From Acinetobacter sp. UBA801 (GTDB taxonomy: Bacteria; Pseudomonadota; Gammaproteobacteria; Pseudomonadales; Moraxellaceae): 52,135 bases of DNA. A program made the translations under genes and the position numbers. Below the pieces are notes generated by a model. The model was not told the origin of the DNA, did not search any database, and worked only from the letters and a program-made list of their open reading frames with translations. Positions 9,219 to 18,818 of this stretch are shown in pieces. Where the stretch lies: assembly GCA_002296655.1 (NCBI GenBank), contig DBIN01000029.1:1-52135 (forward strand), given 5' to 3'. Positions within the stretch are counted from its first letter, which is position 1, and each line of letters begins with the position of its first letter.

Positions 9219-9584
9219 TTATAGTGCATTAGAAGAACGATCTTCAGTATGCACATCTAATACCGTTTTTTCATGACGAGTATGCGCAGCAGCTTCAGCA
9301 GCAGCAAGTTGAGCTGCATGAATTTGCTCTTTACGCAGATGCTCAATATCTTTACGCAGTCGCTTAATTTCCCAACTATTTTGGAATACACGGAACACTT
9401 GCACACCCAGCAATAACCCTAGCACCAAACCAAGTGCCAATGTAATCAGTAGCAATAAACCCAAACGCATTGCAGGCACTTGAGTAAATAACAGGTCAAC
9501 CGAAAGTTCCGTGCCGTTTTGCAAAACCAATGCTAAAGAATATCCAAATAGAATAATTAAAATAGCGACTAGAACGTAACGCAT
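9219..9584 (-). CDS. lapA: LapA-domain inner-membrane protein
   Basis: A 121-residue protein with two N-terminal transmembrane helices (about 2-20 and 40-63) joined by a short loop, then a charged, alanine-rich coiled-coil tail. This is the layout of LapA (YciS, DUF1049), which in E. coli works with LapB in regulating LPS synthesis through LpxC turnover. I start at the ATG at 9584 because AGGGGT lies 4-5 bases before it; a GTG at 9590 would overlap that site. It follows ihfB by 17 bp and ends in a terminator. Confidence 0.85.
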   Translation of the reverse strand: MRYVLVAILIILFGYSLALVLQNGTELSVDLLFTQVPAMRLGLLLLITLALGLVLGLLLGVQVFRVFQNSWEIKRLRKDIEHLRKEQIHAAQLAAAEAAAHTRHEKTVLDVHTEDRSSNAL

Positions 9585-9601
9585 AAACACCCCTAGGAAT
9601 T

Positions 9602-9907
9602 TTATTTGTTTACAGACTCATTTACTGCATCACGTAGTGCTTTACCTGGTTTAAAGTGCGGTACAGCTTTAGCCGCAACTTCTACAGACTTACCTGTTTT
9701 TGGGTTACGACCTACTCGCGGTTCACGGTGATGTAATGCAAAACTACCGAATCCACGAATTTCAATTCGGTTATCTGCCGATAGTGATGCAATCATTTGA
9801 TCAATCATGATTTTAACAGCTTCTTCCACCAATGGCTCAGCCAAATGGGGGTTTTTTAAAGCAATTCGTTCTATCAAGTCAGACTTGTTCAGTGCTTCAG
9901 TAGTCAT
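9602..9907 (-). CDS. ihfB: Integration host factor subunit beta
   Basis: A DNA-bending nucleoid protein of the HU/IHF family, 101 residues, heterodimeric with IHF-alpha (not in the window). It has the N-terminal helical region, the [11 protein letters not shown] strand, the DNA-binding arm [14 protein letters not shown] with its intercalating proline, and the terminal [12 protein letters not shown] helix. An AGAGGT Shine-Dalgarno precedes the ATG. It lies downstream of rpsA in the order cmk-rpsA-ihfB found in enterobacteria and pseudomonads. Confidence 0.96.
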   Translation of the reverse strand: MTTEALNKSDLIERIALKNPHLAEPLVEEAVKIMIDQMIASLSADNRIEIRGFGSFALHHREPRVGRNPKTGKSVEVAAKAVPHFKPGKALRDAVNESVNK

Positions 9908-9969
9908 CTGCGACCTCTTTAATTATCAAGCTACTTTTACATAAACTGATAATAACCTGTTTAAATACA

Positions 9970-10007
9970 AAACGGTAGCGTAATAATTGAATACTACGCT
10001 ACCGTTT
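9970..10007 (-). terminator. Long perfect hairpin after rpsA
   Basis: A perfect 13-bp inverted repeat, AAACGGTAGCGTA (9970-9982) and TACGCTACCGTTT (9995-10007), with a 12-base loop and a moderately T-rich tail on the minus strand. It probably terminates or attenuates transcription between rpsA and ihfB, or stabilises the rpsA mRNA end. Confidence 0.75.
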
Positions 10008-10066
10008 ACAGTATTTGTGCAAAAAGTATGTGTTAGTTTACATTAACAATACAGTTTACCCGCAAC

Positions 10067-11743
10067 TTAGTTGCCCATTTGAGCTTTGATCAAGTCACCA
10101 ATGGTCTTAGGACCATTGTCTTGACCGCCAGCTGCAGTTTTCAAATTAGCAACAGCTTCTTTCTCTTCAGCTTCGTCTTTCGCTTTGATAGACAAGTTGA
10201 TAGAGCGAGATTTACGGTCTACGTTGATGATTTTCGCTTCAACTTCTTGACCAACTTCTAAGAACTTAGTTGCGTCTTCAACGCGATCACGGTTGATTTC
10301 AGATGCTTTCAGTGTTGCTTCAACTTCGTCAGCTAACTTAACAGTTGCGCCACGAGCGTCAACAGCAGTTACAGTACCTTTAACCAAAGCACCACGTTCG
10401 TTAGCAGCTAAGAAATCGTTGAATGGATCGCTGTTCAGTTGCTTGATACCAAGGCTGATACGATTACCTTCAGCGTCTACAGAAAGGATAACCGCTTCAA
10501 CAGTGTCACCTTTCTTGTAACGACGAATTGCTTCTTCGCCTTGTTCGTTCCAAGAAATGTCAGACAAGTGAACTAGACCATCGATACCGCCTGGTAAACC
10601 GATGAAGATACCGAAGTCAGTGATAGACTTGATCGTACCTGAAACTTTTTCACCTTTGTCGTGGTTCTTAGCAAACTCTTCCCATGGGTTAGCACGAGTT
10701 TGTTTGATACCAAGAGAAATACGACGACGCTCTTCGTCAACTTCAAGAACCATAACGTCAACTTCGTCACCAATCTGAACAACTTTAGATGGGTGGATGT
10801 TTTTGTTGGTGTGGTCCATTTCAGAAACGTGTACTAAACCTTCAACGCCTTCAGCGATTTCAGCGAAACAGCCGTAGTCTGTTAAGTTCGTTACGCGAGC
10901 TTTAACGATAGAACCTTTAGGATAACGGCTCATGATCGCTAACCATGGATCTTCGCCTAATTGCTTAAGACCTAAAGATACGCGGTTACGCTCTTTGTCA
11001 AACTTAAGTACTTTAACAGTAACTTCTTGACCCACTTCAACCACTTCTGATGGATGCTTGATACGTTTCCAAGCCATGTCAGTGATGTGAAGAAGACCGT
11101 CAATACCACCAAGGTCAACGAATGCACCGTAGTCAGTAAGGTTCTTAATGGTACCAGTAACAGTTTGACCTTCTTCAAGCTGAGCAAGAAGCGCTTCACG
11201 GTCAGCTGAAGATTCAGCTTCCATCACTGCACGACGAGATACAACAACGTTGTTACGTTTAGCATCAAGTTTGATTACTTTAAACTCTAACTCTTTACCT
11301 TCAAGGTGAGTTGTGTCACGGATAGGGCGAGTGTCTACCAAAGAACCTGGTAAGAACGCACGAACTGGACCGATGTCTACAGTGAAACCGCCTTTAACTT
11401 TACCAGAGATAACACCAGTAACGATTTCGCCGTCTTCAAAGATTTTTTCAAGTTTAGTCCAAGTTTCAGCACGTTTCGCTTTTTCACGTGATAAAACAGT
11501 TTGACCCATACCGTTGTCAAGTGCTTCAACAACAACATCAACGGTGTCACCAACTTGAACTTCAAGTTCGCGTTGTTCGTTTAAGAATTCAGCGCGATCA
11601 ACAACGCCTTCTGATTTAAGGCCAGTATCAACTGTTACCCAGTCAGAGTCGATGCTTACTACAACGCCTTGGATGACAGCACCCTTTTCAACGTTGAGGT
11701 TTAATTCGCTTTCTTCAAAGAGGGCTGCAAAAGATTCGGTCAT
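10067..11743 (-). CDS. rpsA: 30S ribosomal protein S1
   Basis: S1 unwinds and anchors mRNA on the 30S subunit. The 558 residues (E. coli 557) contain six S1 RNA-binding repeats, visible by recurring G-x-V-x-x-I/L...DYGAF/CF/IF...GLVH/LLH-S/TDM blocks, for example [21 protein letters not shown] and [22 protein letters not shown]. The first two repeats are less similar to the others, as is usual for the ribosome-binding part. The ATG at 11743 has an AGGT before it. It lies 119 bp after cmk, and a hairpin in that leader could take part in autoregulation. Confidence 0.98.
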   Translation of the reverse strand: MTESFAALFEESELNLNVEKGAVIQGVVVSIDSDWVTVDTGLKSEGVVDRAEFLNEQRELEVQVGDTVDVVVEALDNGMGQTVLSREKAKRAETWTKLEKIFEDGEIVTGVISGKVKGGFTVDIGPVRAFLPGSLVDTRPIRDTTHLEGKELEFKVIKLDAKRNNVVVSRRAVMEAESSADREALLAQLEEGQTVTGTIKNLTDYGAFVDLGGIDGLLHITDMAWKRIKHPSEVVEVGQEVTVKVLKFDKERNRVSLGLKQLGEDPWLAIMSRYPKGSIVKARVTNLTDYGCFAEIAEGVEGLVHVSEMDHTNKNIHPSKVVQIGDEVDVMVLEVDEERRRISLGIKQTRANPWEEFAKNHDKGEKVSGTIKSITDFGIFIGLPGGIDGLVHLSDISWNEQGEEAIRRYKKGDTVEAVILSVDAEGNRISLGIKQLNSDPFNDFLAANERGALVKGTVTAVDARGATVKLADEVEATLKASEINRDRVEDATKFLEVGQEVEAKIINVDRKSRSINLSIKAKDEAEEKEAVANLKTAAGGQDNGPKTIGDLIKAQMGN

Positions 11744-11763
11744 GATATACCTGATAAAGTCAG

Positions 11764-11786
11764 CGGTCTTGGATCAGACAAGGCCG
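11764..11786 (-). promoter_or_regulatory. Hairpin in the rpsA leader
   Basis: On the minus strand CGGCCTTG pairs with CAAGACCG around a 7-base loop (one C-A mismatch), ending about 20 bases before the rpsA start codon. E. coli rpsA is autoregulated through hairpins in its translation start region; a similar role here is inference. Confidence 0.4.
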
Positions 11787-11862
11787 GTTTAGTTAAACGT
11801 CTACATAGTCCATATAGAACTGATCAAGCTATGCGTTCGCTGAATAGATTTATTTCACGCGA

Positions 11863-12555
11863 TTAAGCGCGGCAAATAGCAAGCTTCTGATCGACATAAG
11901 CCGTCATTAATACAAAAACTTCATCAATATTCAACTCAGAACTATCAATGATGTAAGCATCTTCTGCGGGCTTGAGCGGAGCAACTGTGCGCTCCATATC
12001 TCGTTTGTCGCGAGCCTGTATATTCGCTAAAATGTCGTTTATTTTAGCATCCAGCCCCATACCCTGCAACTGTTTTACACGTCTTTGTGCACGCGACTCT
12101 GCCGAAGCAGTTAAATAAATTTTAGCCTGTGCATCTGGAAAAATACTGGTCGCCATGTCGCGTCCATCTGCAACCAAACCCGGTGCTTGAGCAAAGGCAT
12201 GCTGGCGTGCGAGTAATGCTGTGCGCAATTCAGGTACTGCTGCAACTTTTGATGCATATTCCCCCACTCGTTCGGTACGTATGGTTTGCGTGACATCTTC
12301 ACCATCAAGTAACACTTGTGTGCCCTCTGATTGGGTCACAAATTGAATATTGAGCTGTGTTGCAATAGCAACGCATTGATTCAATTGAGTATCAAGCTGA
12401 TCTAGCAAATCCTGCTTATGCAAAGCCAAACCCAACAAACGATACAACGCTCCAGAGTCAAGCAAATGAAATTGATAATGTGCTGCCAATTTTGCCGCGA
12501 GTGTGCCTTTACCTGAACCGCTAGGGCCATCAATGGTAATAATTTGAACCGTCAT
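11863..12555 (-). CDS. cmk: Cytidylate kinase
   Basis: Phosphorylates CMP and dCMP with ATP. The P-loop GPSGSGKGT is at residues 10-18, followed by the LDSGALYR substrate segment and the [16 protein letters not shown] block typical of bacterial CMP kinases; RAQRR and [16 protein letters not shown] belong to the lid and C-terminal region. I start at the ATG at 12555 (230 residues, E. coli 227), which has GGAAA upstream and lies 16 bp after the preceding stop; the frame extends further only from a TTG inside the neighbour. It heads the cmk-rpsA-ihfB order. Confidence 0.95.
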   Translation of the reverse strand: MTVQIITIDGPSGSGKGTLAAKLAAHYQFHLLDSGALYRLLGLALHKQDLLDQLDTQLNQCVAIATQLNIQFVTQSEGTQVLLDGEDVTQTIRTERVGEYASKVAAVPELRTALLARQHAFAQAPGLVADGRDMATSIFPDAQAKIYLTASAESRAQRRVKQLQGMGLDAKINDILANIQARDKRDMERTVAPLKPAEDAYIIDSSELNIDEVFVLMTAYVDQKLAICRA

Positions 12556-12571
12556 GATGTTTCCGAAATGA

Positions 12572-13003
12572 TTAAAGAGATTTTGCAAGTTTGGATAAAC
12601 CAATTTTAATTGCAGTTTTCAACTGCGCGAGAATAGCTTTACTCACAAACGGAACACGCGTTTGTAACTCAATGCGATACGTGACTAAGGTTTTGTGATC
12701 CGCCACTTGCTGAAATTCAAGTATACCCAAATGATGTTTCACCAATGGGTTTTTAATGATTTTATATTCAATCCGCTGATTCGGTTCGAGTAAGGTAATT
12801 TGCTCTTGTAAAGGTTTAATCGGCCCAATTCCCATACGACGCACTGAACCTACACCATCTGGACGTTCAGGATCGGTAGAGTCTTTAATACGTACCACTT
12901 GCATTGGTGCAAATGCGATATTATAAGTTGCATGTTTAGAAAGTAATTCAAATACTTGCGCAACTGGCGCATTAAATTCTTTTTTTATTTGAATAGCGTG
13001 CAT
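12572..13003 (-). CDS. SRPBCC-family (START-like) protein
   Basis: 143 residues with the pattern of the SRPBCC / polyketide cyclase-like fold: an N-terminal strand and helix ([22 protein letters not shown]), a mid GVGSVRRM strand, a long antiparallel region with [14 protein letters not shown], and a C-terminal helix. Such proteins bind hydrophobic ligands in a cavity; the ligand here is unknown. An AGGA Shine-Dalgarno precedes the ATG. It sits between tadA and cmk on the same strand. Confidence 0.75.
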   Translation of the reverse strand: MHAIQIKKEFNAPVAQVFELLSKHATYNIAFAPMQVVRIKDSTDPERPDGVGSVRRMGIGPIKPLQEQITLLEPNQRIEYKIIKNPLVKHHLGILEFQQVADHKTLVTYRIELQTRVPFVSKAILAQLKTAIKIGLSKLAKSL

Positions 13004-13068
13004 GGTTTGTCCTGATAATGAATGCTGGATTGTGTTTGATTTAGTTTAACGCAAATCAAGCCTAAGAC

Positions 13069-13596
13069 TCAGAACTGGTTTTGATCATGAAGGTCATTTA
13101 TACACTGTTGCTGTTTTTGTTGTTTCTTTTGCGCACGGCGCATTTTAAAAAAAGCACTCAATTGGGCTGAACATTGCTGCTCTAAACAACCTGATTGATA
13201 CTCAAAAATATGATTGTAATAACCTGACTCTAAAAGCTTTCTGGCACTGATCAATGAGCCAGCTTTAGGTTCAGTTGCCCCAAACACCACCCGTTTGATT
13301 CGCGCATGAATGAGCGCGCCCACACACATGGTACAGGGTTCCAGTGTGACATAAAGCGTAGCATTTTCAGGTAAACGATAATTTTGAACATGATCACACG
13401 CTGCACGAATTGCCACAATTTCGGCATGTGCAGTGGCATCGTGTAAAGAAATAGGCGCGTTATAACCCGCGCCAATCACCTGATTTTGACTGACAATAAC
13501 AGCTCCCACAGGAATTTCTCCCTGTGCTGCGGCCAAAGCAGCCTGCGCATAGGCAAGCTGCATCCAATCTTCATCGCTATAGTTTTGTTCTGACAT
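13069..13596 (-). CDS. tadA: tRNA-specific adenosine deaminase
   Basis: Deaminates A34 to inosine in the tRNA-Arg(ACG) anticodon. The zinc-binding deaminase motifs are HAE (57-59, with the catalytic Glu) and PCTMC (87-91), set in the normal TadA order with GEIPVGAVIV upstream and the RVVFGA strand downstream. At 175 residues it is close to E. coli TadA (167), with a lysine/glutamine-rich tail. It is 28 bp downstream of the hydrolase gene and 65 bp upstream of the SRPBCC gene. Confidence 0.95.
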   Translation of the reverse strand: MSEQNYSDEDWMQLAYAQAALAAAQGEIPVGAVIVSQNQVIGAGYNAPISLHDATAHAEIVAIRAACDHVQNYRLPENATLYVTLEPCTMCVGALIHARIKRVVFGATEPKAGSLISARKLLESGYYNHIFEYQSGCLEQQCSAQLSAFFKMRRAQKKQQKQQQCINDLHDQNQF

Positions 13597-13624
13597 TTAA
13601 ATATGAGTAAAAAATCAATATAAA

Positions 13625-14746
13625 TCAAATAATCTCGTATTGTTTCAATAACTCATTCCAGCTTTCAATGCTCGTCACAGGTGGATTGTCTGCAAAAATG
13701 GTTTTAAGCTGCACAGGTCCATTTTGCTGCCAAGCTGGTGCAAGGTCTTTATCAACCAAACGTGCGCGAACGCCTTCGACAAAATCTGGGTGGCGAATTT
13801 TCCAGTCTGAAATTTGCGTTTCCAGTTCGAATACTTCATTCCAAGCGTGAACTTTTTTGCCCCATTGCCATAATAACCACGTTAACGCCGCTGTGGTTGG
13901 TGAACCTTTTTGTAAGTTTTCACTGGCTTGACGTAGCCAATCACTACGCGCATCACTCAAACCAATAATCGACTCATAATCACTTTCAAAACTCACACCA
14001 CGGCACACGCTTTGAATGACATCCAAAGAGTTTTGTAACGGACCTGGTCCTACAGGACGGTGCATGCTGTTCAAGGTATCATCAATGGCACGGAAGTCAC
14101 CTGCAGGGTAATGATTCCAGTCGATATTAATGACTTTATCTAAGACTGCTGCACGCTGTGCATCACAAATATGCGTTGCCCAACCAATGCCATAAGCACC
14201 CGCTGCAGTCATGATTGAACCTGTTAAACCAGTGAACAAACCAATCGCACCACGGTCTGCCAAGAAACGGGTTGCACCTACATCTGGGTATAAACCAATG
14301 TTAATTTCTGGCATAGCTAAACGTGAATACGGTGTGACCAAACGAAATGGTGCAGCCATAAATAGGCCTAAACCACCACCCATGACATAACCTTCACCCC
14401 ACACTAAAACAGGCTTAGCATAGTTATGTAGCAACAAGTCCAACGCATATTCTTGCTCAAAGAACTTATTTGCAGTTGCAACTTCATCATTAATGACAAG
14501 CTGACGTAACTTGCGTACATCACCACCTGCACAAAATGCTTTTGGTGTCGTCGAATCTAGCCAAATTGCTTTTACGCTATCGTCTGTATGGAAATCTTGA
14601 AATACTGCCAATAATGCAGAAACAATAGATTCATCTAAAGCATGCAAAGATTTTGGGCGATTCAAACGAACAATGCGCCAACCGTTATTTGCTTCTTCGA
14701 CAATTAAATCCGGATGATATTCTTTAGAAATGGGAGAATGTGTCAT
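13625..14746 (-). CDS. Enoyl-CoA hydratase/isomerase-family protein, probable 3-hydroxyisobutyryl-CoA hydrolase
   Basis: 373 residues, the length of the HIBCH-type branch of the crotonase superfamily rather than the ~260 of classic hydratases. Visible are the [16 protein letters not shown] start, the [13 protein letters not shown] oxyanion-hole segment, [17 protein letters not shown], and [18 protein letters not shown], which contains the family's catalytic Glu/Asp region. HIBCH enzymes release 3-hydroxyisobutyrate in valine breakdown; the exact substrate is not fixed by sequence. Its ATG overlaps the ung stop by 4 bp (ATGA), so translation of the two is probably coupled. Confidence 0.85.
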   Translation of the reverse strand: MTHSPISKEYHPDLIVEEANNGWRIVRLNRPKSLHALDESIVSALLAVFQDFHTDDSVKAIWLDSTTPKAFCAGGDVRKLRQLVINDEVATANKFFEQEYALDLLLHNYAKPVLVWGEGYVMGGGLGLFMAAPFRLVTPYSRLAMPEINIGLYPDVGATRFLADRGAIGLFTGLTGSIMTAAGAYGIGWATHICDAQRAAVLDKVINIDWNHYPAGDFRAIDDTLNSMHRPVGPGPLQNSLDVIQSVCRGVSFESDYESIIGLSDARSDWLRQASENLQKGSPTTAALTWLLWQWGKKVHAWNEVFELETQISDWKIRHPDFVEGVRARLVDKDLAPAWQQNGPVQLKTIFADNPPVTSIESWNELLKQYEII

Positions 14747-15456
14747 GCGTCCAGCTGCCAGTCTATAGGCTCAATGCCATTTTGTTTAAGATAATTATTT
14801 GATTTTGAAAATACTTTACACCCAAAGAAACCACCACGGTTTGCTGCCAATGGCGATGGATGCGCTGCCTTCAAAATCAGATGTTTATTTGGATCTATAC
14901 GTTGTCCTTTACGTTGTGCATATGCGCCCCACAAAATAAACACAATATGCTCACGTTGTTGATTTAACACATCAATCACATGATCTGTAAAATCTTCCCA
15001 ACCCTGCTTTTGGTGCGAGGTAGGTTGTCCTGCTTCTACCGTTAACACGCTGTTAAGCAGCAATACCCCTTGCTCTGCCCAGTGCGTTAAATCACCGTGT
15101 TTTGGAATAGGCACACCTAAATCTGTATGTAACTCATGGAAAATATTACGCAAAGATGGTGGCAATGCAACCCCTCTTTGTACAGAAAAGCTAAGCCCAT
15201 GTGCCTGGTTAGGTCCGTGATAAGGGTCTTGCCCAATAATCACGACTTTCACCTGATTTAAAGGCGTGGTATTTAGCGCATTAAATATCAGTGAACTTGG
15301 TGGATAAATCACCTTATTCTGTTGTTTTTCTTGCAACAAAAAATCGCGTAGCGCATCCATTTTTGGACTCAATAAAAATTCGGCTAGATTATATTTCCAA
15401 CTCTCATCTAACTGAACTTTATTTAAGCTCGCATATTGCTGCTCAGTAAAAGACAT
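14743..15456 (-). CDS. ung: Uracil-DNA glycosylase (family 1)
   Basis: Removes uracil from DNA to start base excision repair. The water-activating motif GQDPYHG is at residues 75-81 (Asp77, His80) and the minor-groove loop [15 protein letters not shown] is near 200-215; [11 protein letters not shown] and FILWGAYAQ are also family blocks. At 237 residues it is of normal length (E. coli 229). It lies 37 bp after the tetrahydropterin synthase-like gene. Confidence 0.97.
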   Translation of the reverse strand: MSFTEQQYASLNKVQLDESWKYNLAEFLLSPKMDALRDFLLQEKQQNKVIYPPSSLIFNALNTTPLNQVKVVIIGQDPYHGPNQAHGLSFSVQRGVALPPSLRNIFHELHTDLGVPIPKHGDLTHWAEQGVLLLNSVLTVEAGQPTSHQKQGWEDFTDHVIDVLNQQREHIVFILWGAYAQRKGQRIDPNKHLILKAAHPSPLAANRGGFFGCKVFSKSNNYLKQNGIEPIDWQLDA

Positions 15457-15493
15457 ACTGCTATCAATCCTTGTTGATGTCTAAAGATGTGAT

Positions 15494-16105
15494 TTAAAGT
15501 TTAACTTGTAACTCTACATTCGGGTTTTGGAATGTCATCCCCTGTTTTAATTTTTCATACATCTGTGGGTCTGACCATTCTGTCTGTACTTGCTCAGAGA
15601 AATGAATTTGATCCAAACTTAGCAATCCCATCTGTGCATTTTCAATGTCTTCCAAAAAGCTTTGTGCATAACCTGTATCGGTTTCATGCACAATTACCGA
15701 ATAGACTTCCACATCACCTTCCCCATTTTGTGTGATAGTTGATGCCAAAACTTGCTGTGCCAAATAAAAGAAAATACGTGAAAACTGTTCTGCCGATGGT
15801 GATACGGGTAAAGATACCCAACGTGCGCTGAATGTTTTGCAGGCTTGAATATATGCAGGATCATCCTGCTGCCAAAAACAAATGGCATGATCAAAGGCAT
15901 CAAATAATTCTTTGATTACGCCTTTTAGCAAACCAAAGTCATATACCATTTGACCATGATCAAGTTTTGTAGCTTTCAGTAATAATTCTACTTTGTAGCT
16001 ATGACCATGAATCGAGCGCTTACAGCGGTCTGAAGTGCAATTACGCACAATATGCGCATTTTCAAACTTAAATAACTTTCGAATTAACATGGGGCTTAAC
16101 GTCAT
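15494..16105 (-). CDS. 6-carboxytetrahydropterin synthase / 6-pyruvoyl-tetrahydropterin synthase-family protein
   Basis: The zinc-binding His residues of the family are visible in FENAH and in HGHSYKVEL, with the catalytic Cys in DRCKRSIHGHS, and a later DHAICFW and IVHETDTGYA match the second half of the fold. QueD members make the queuosine precursor 6-carboxytetrahydropterin. This copy is about 203 residues, longer than the usual 120-150, through an insertion in the middle and a C-terminal extension. I start at the ATG at 16105; the frame opens at a TTG (16144), but a TATAAT box lies between the two. An ATG at 16090 is also possible. Confidence 0.8.
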   Translation of the reverse strand: MTLSPMLIRKLFKFENAHIVRNCTSDRCKRSIHGHSYKVELLLKATKLDHGQMVYDFGLLKGVIKELFDAFDHAICFWQQDDPAYIQACKTFSARWVSLPVSPSAEQFSRIFFYLAQQVLASTITQNGEGDVEVYSVIVHETDTGYAQSFLEDIENAQMGLLSLDQIHFSEQVQTEWSDPQMYEKLKQGMTFQNPNVELQVKL

Positions 16106-16132
16106 CAAAATATTTAGGGGATATTCTTTGTA

Positions 16133-16138
16133 ATTATA
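16133..16138 (-). promoter_or_regulatory. -10 element upstream of the tetrahydropterin synthase-like gene
   Basis: TATAAT on the minus strand, with TTGTTT 15 bp upstream as a weak -35. It would give a leader of about 20 bases to the ATG at 16105 and argues against the upstream TTG start. Confidence 0.5.
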
Positions 16139-16273
16139 ATGCAAAACGTAAACAATAAGCCAATTTTAGCCCGCAGATTGCCAGACAAAAATCATAATGA
16201 TCGGTTTCAGTACAGACATGCAATGCAATTACTTTTAAATGATGACAACTAAGTTAACATTTAATGATAAAAA

Positions 16274-17263
16274 TTAAAATGGCGCCAGACTTCGCCCACT
16301 GACAATGACAGATTTTTCGCTACGCACCAAATTACTGCTAAATTGACGTTTGCGCTCGCCCAACACCACTTCAATTTTGGCTTTGAAATATTGTGATTGC
16401 ACACCCAATAAACCTGTAAATTCATTGCGTATCGCGCTATCGACAGCTTGAAAGCCTTCTAGTTCCCACAAACCATTTACATTGCTAAAGTGCTCTAAAT
16501 TGGCATTACGACGATCAAGTAGATTTTGTACTGCTACCACATCCAGCTTTTCATCTAAGCTCGCCAAAACCAAAGCAGGTGCGGTGTTAATATTGATAGT
16601 GGTATCCCGTTTTGGCAAGGCACTAACATAAGGCGCAATTTGCTGATACTTCGCACCCTCAAAACCACGGACTTGTTTTAATTCTTCTGCACTGTGAAAT
16701 AAGCTATTGGGCGGTAAATAAGGAATTGCTAAACCTTGGTAATAACTCGACTCTGCACCCATTGCACCACTCGGTTCATCATCTGCATCTTGCCAGTCAA
16801 TCACGGCTTCACTTAATTGGGCAGGCAGCCCGACACGCTGTAACAGTTTTTCAAAATATTTTTTTGCTTTTTCGTTCACCTGATCTTCGGTTGTCAGCAA
16901 ACTATTTAAATTAAATTTCCCGGACTCATCTTGCAACACGCCCGATACATAACCATCTTCGACTGGAAATGGCGGCATCGGTTTTGCCCAATTTTCTTGT
17001 AAGTGATCAACTTGGCCTGCATTTTTAGCATCATCTTGCAGTAATTCTGCAAAAAATAATTCGGCACTTTTGGCATATAACAATGCTTGATTTTGACGCA
17101 TCAAATACGCAGTATTTTCACTGGTGTACATTTGCCGTTTGGCTATGGTTGCGGCCAAAATTGTAGCTAAAGCAACCAGCATCAAAATCGTAATCAAGGC
17201 GATACCTTGTTGTGATTTGGTGATGCTACCTAAGCGCTGAATCGATTTTGCATACATTGCCAT
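16274..17263 (-). CDS. gspK: Type II secretion minor pseudopilin GspK
   Basis: GspK caps the tip of the T2SS pseudopilus with GspI and GspJ. 329 residues, the large size typical of GspK. The N-terminus has a short positively charged leader ending in G, then the hydrophobic segment IALITILMLVALATILAA; as in other GspK proteins the Glu at position +5 is absent (Thr here). The SAM-like helical domain region has the conserved INTAPALVLASL block and DWQDADDEPSGAMGAE, which resembles the calcium-binding stretch. It is last in the gspH-I-J-K cluster, 7 bp after gspJ. Confidence 0.92.
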   Translation of the reverse strand: MAMYAKSIQRLGSITKSQQGIALITILMLVALATILAATIAKRQMYTSENTAYLMRQNQALLYAKSAELFFAELLQDDAKNAGQVDHLQENWAKPMPPFPVEDGYVSGVLQDESGKFNLNSLLTTEDQVNEKAKKYFEKLLQRVGLPAQLSEAVIDWQDADDEPSGAMGAESSYYQGLAIPYLPPNSLFHSAEELKQVRGFEGAKYQQIAPYVSALPKRDTTININTAPALVLASLDEKLDVVAVQNLLDRRNANLEHFSNVNGLWELEGFQAVDSAIRNEFTGLLGVQSQYFKAKIEVVLGERKRQFSSNLVRSEKSVIVSGRSLAPF

Positions 17264-17270
17264 TGCGCCT

Positions 17271-17894
17271 TTAATTGTCTTTCTTCTTTAAAAAATCTGT
17301 CTGCAATAAGCTAAATATCCATTCATATTGCACGTCGCGCACGGTTAAATTTATTTTTATTCCTTTCGGGAGCAGCCTTAATTGTTCAGTTTGCTGCGAA
17401 TCAACACTGCTTTCCGGCCAACTGCTTAATTCATTTGGATTCAATACCACAATCTCAAAAGCTTCGACTTCATCCAACATTACGCTCGATTCAGGCTGAT
17501 CATTGCCCGTTTGATGCAAGTTACGATATTTTAAACGATACAATTTTTTTTCATCGGCACGATATTGATATTCTACGCGTTCATGGGGTGAAATACCTTG
17601 CTGCAAAGGATCCGTCACACCAGTTTTACTGAAATTAAAACGTCCGTTTTGTAAAACTAAAGCAGGTTGTTGCTGTCCTTTAATATTGGCTGTTAATGGA
17701 ACAGCCTGCATCGTGTCACGTAAAATTTGTTGATAGCTTTCTTGCAACTGTTCTAAATCAGCCTCGTGCATCGCATTGCGGTCTTTGACTTTGGCGAGAT
17801 AATCAAATTCTTTCCAACCCAAAGCAGACAGCACTGCAAAAATTGCAATGGCGACTAATAGTTCAACCAAAGTGAAGCCTTTCTTTGCGTTCAT
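17271..17894 (-). CDS. gspJ: Type II secretion minor pseudopilin GspJ
   Basis: The prepilin leader MNAKKG is followed by FTLVELLVAIAIFAVLSA with the conserved Glu at +5. 207 residues match the GspJ length, and the globular part has the LQQGISPHERVEYQYRADEKKLYRL-type strand pattern expected of GspJ. It works with GspI and GspK at the pseudopilus tip. Its ATG overlaps the gspI stop by 4 bp (ATGA). Confidence 0.92.
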   Translation of the reverse strand: MNAKKGFTLVELLVAIAIFAVLSALGWKEFDYLAKVKDRNAMHEADLEQLQESYQQILRDTMQAVPLTANIKGQQQPALVLQNGRFNFSKTGVTDPLQQGISPHERVEYQYRADEKKLYRLKYRNLHQTGNDQPESSVMLDEVEAFEIVVLNPNELSSWPESSVDSQQTEQLRLLPKGIKINLTVRDVQYEWIFSLLQTDFLKKKDN

Positions 17895-18271
17895 GACTGC
17901 TGCTCGCGGGCATTAAAAAACACCACAGAAGTCACCCCTGCTTCAACTTGCCCTGTATCTTCATTATATAAACTGATTTGAAGATCAACACGCTGCACAT
18001 TTGGGCTAATGGTCGGCTGTGTGGACTTGTCAATCTGCCATGATTCACCCTGTTGGGTCACTTGCTTGGACTCTGTACCACTTAACCATTGCCGATTCAT
18101 TTCCATCAATGCCACTTCATTCAAAGCCACAAATTGCGCTTTTGTTCTTAAAATCGCATTGGCGGTGGATTGGGTATATTGCATCGCCACTTTGGTCATT
18201 GCCATGGCTGCTGTTGCGAAAATTGCCAAAGCCACCATAACTTCAAGTAGTGTAAATCCTTTAGCTTTCAT
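17891..18271 (-). CDS. gspI: Type II secretion minor pseudopilin GspI
   Basis: Prepilin leader MKAKG, then FTLLEVMVALAIFATAAMAM with Glu at +5. 126 residues, the normal small size of GspI; a WLSGTES and QVEAGVTSVVFF pattern fits the C-terminal strands. Its start overlaps the gspH end by 11 bp, so the cluster is translated as a tight unit. Confidence 0.92.
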   Translation of the reverse strand: MKAKGFTLLEVMVALAIFATAAMAMTKVAMQYTQSTANAILRTKAQFVALNEVALMEMNRQWLSGTESKQVTQQGESWQIDKSTQPTISPNVQRVDLQISLYNEDTGQVEAGVTSVVFFNAREQQS

Positions 18272-18812
18272 GGATTTTTCCTAAATGATCGACCTCTATT
18301 TCCGCACCCACAGGACGCTGTTCTAAATAGAACTGAATACGCACAGGTTTGGCTTCGCCATTGCCTAGCCAAATCAATGCAGGCGCATTACCTTGCAGCA
18401 ACTCGCTATTGTTGGCATTCGGATAGCTTTGTTCTAAAGATAAAATTTGGATAGAAACTTGTTCAGGCAACGTTCTGCTTTTAAATTCGCTGTAGCTTTG
18501 CCATTTTTGATTATTTTGCAGGCTTAACTGTTGTTCTGTGGCATAAGGCTGATATTCCAACACATCATAACGTGCAGGTGAAACATCGGTTGATTGATGC
18601 AAATTGAGTGCAAAAATACGCGCTTGATCATTGGCTTCACGATTCAGCTTACGCAAATCCAATAAAAACACTTCACGCGCCTGCATGGCTTTACGCTGAT
18701 CAACACCGCCAATATTCATTAAAACCAGCGATGCCATAATCGCCATAATAACAATCACCACCATCAATTCAATGAGCGTAAAACCGCGAACCGAAGACAG
18801 TGGTGTGTTCAT
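18261..18812 (-). CDS. gspH: Type II secretion minor pseudopilin GspH
   Basis: Leader ending in VRG followed by FTLIELMVVIVIMAIMASLVL with Glu at +5. 183 residues with the GspH/FimT-type globular domain; the LDLRKLNREANDQARIFALNL helix-strand is characteristic. It is the first pseudopilin of the cluster and starts 6 bp after the TetR gene's stop. The major pseudopilin gspG and the rest of the T2SS are not in the window. Confidence 0.9.
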   Translation of the reverse strand: MNTPLSSVRGFTLIELMVVIVIMAIMASLVLMNIGGVDQRKAMQAREVFLLDLRKLNREANDQARIFALNLHQSTDVSPARYDVLEYQPYATEQQLSLQNNQKWQSYSEFKSRTLPEQVSIQILSLEQSYPNANNSELLQGNAPALIWLGNGEAKPVRIQFYLEQRPVGAEIEVDHLGKIHES

Positions 18813-18818
18813 AGCGTA

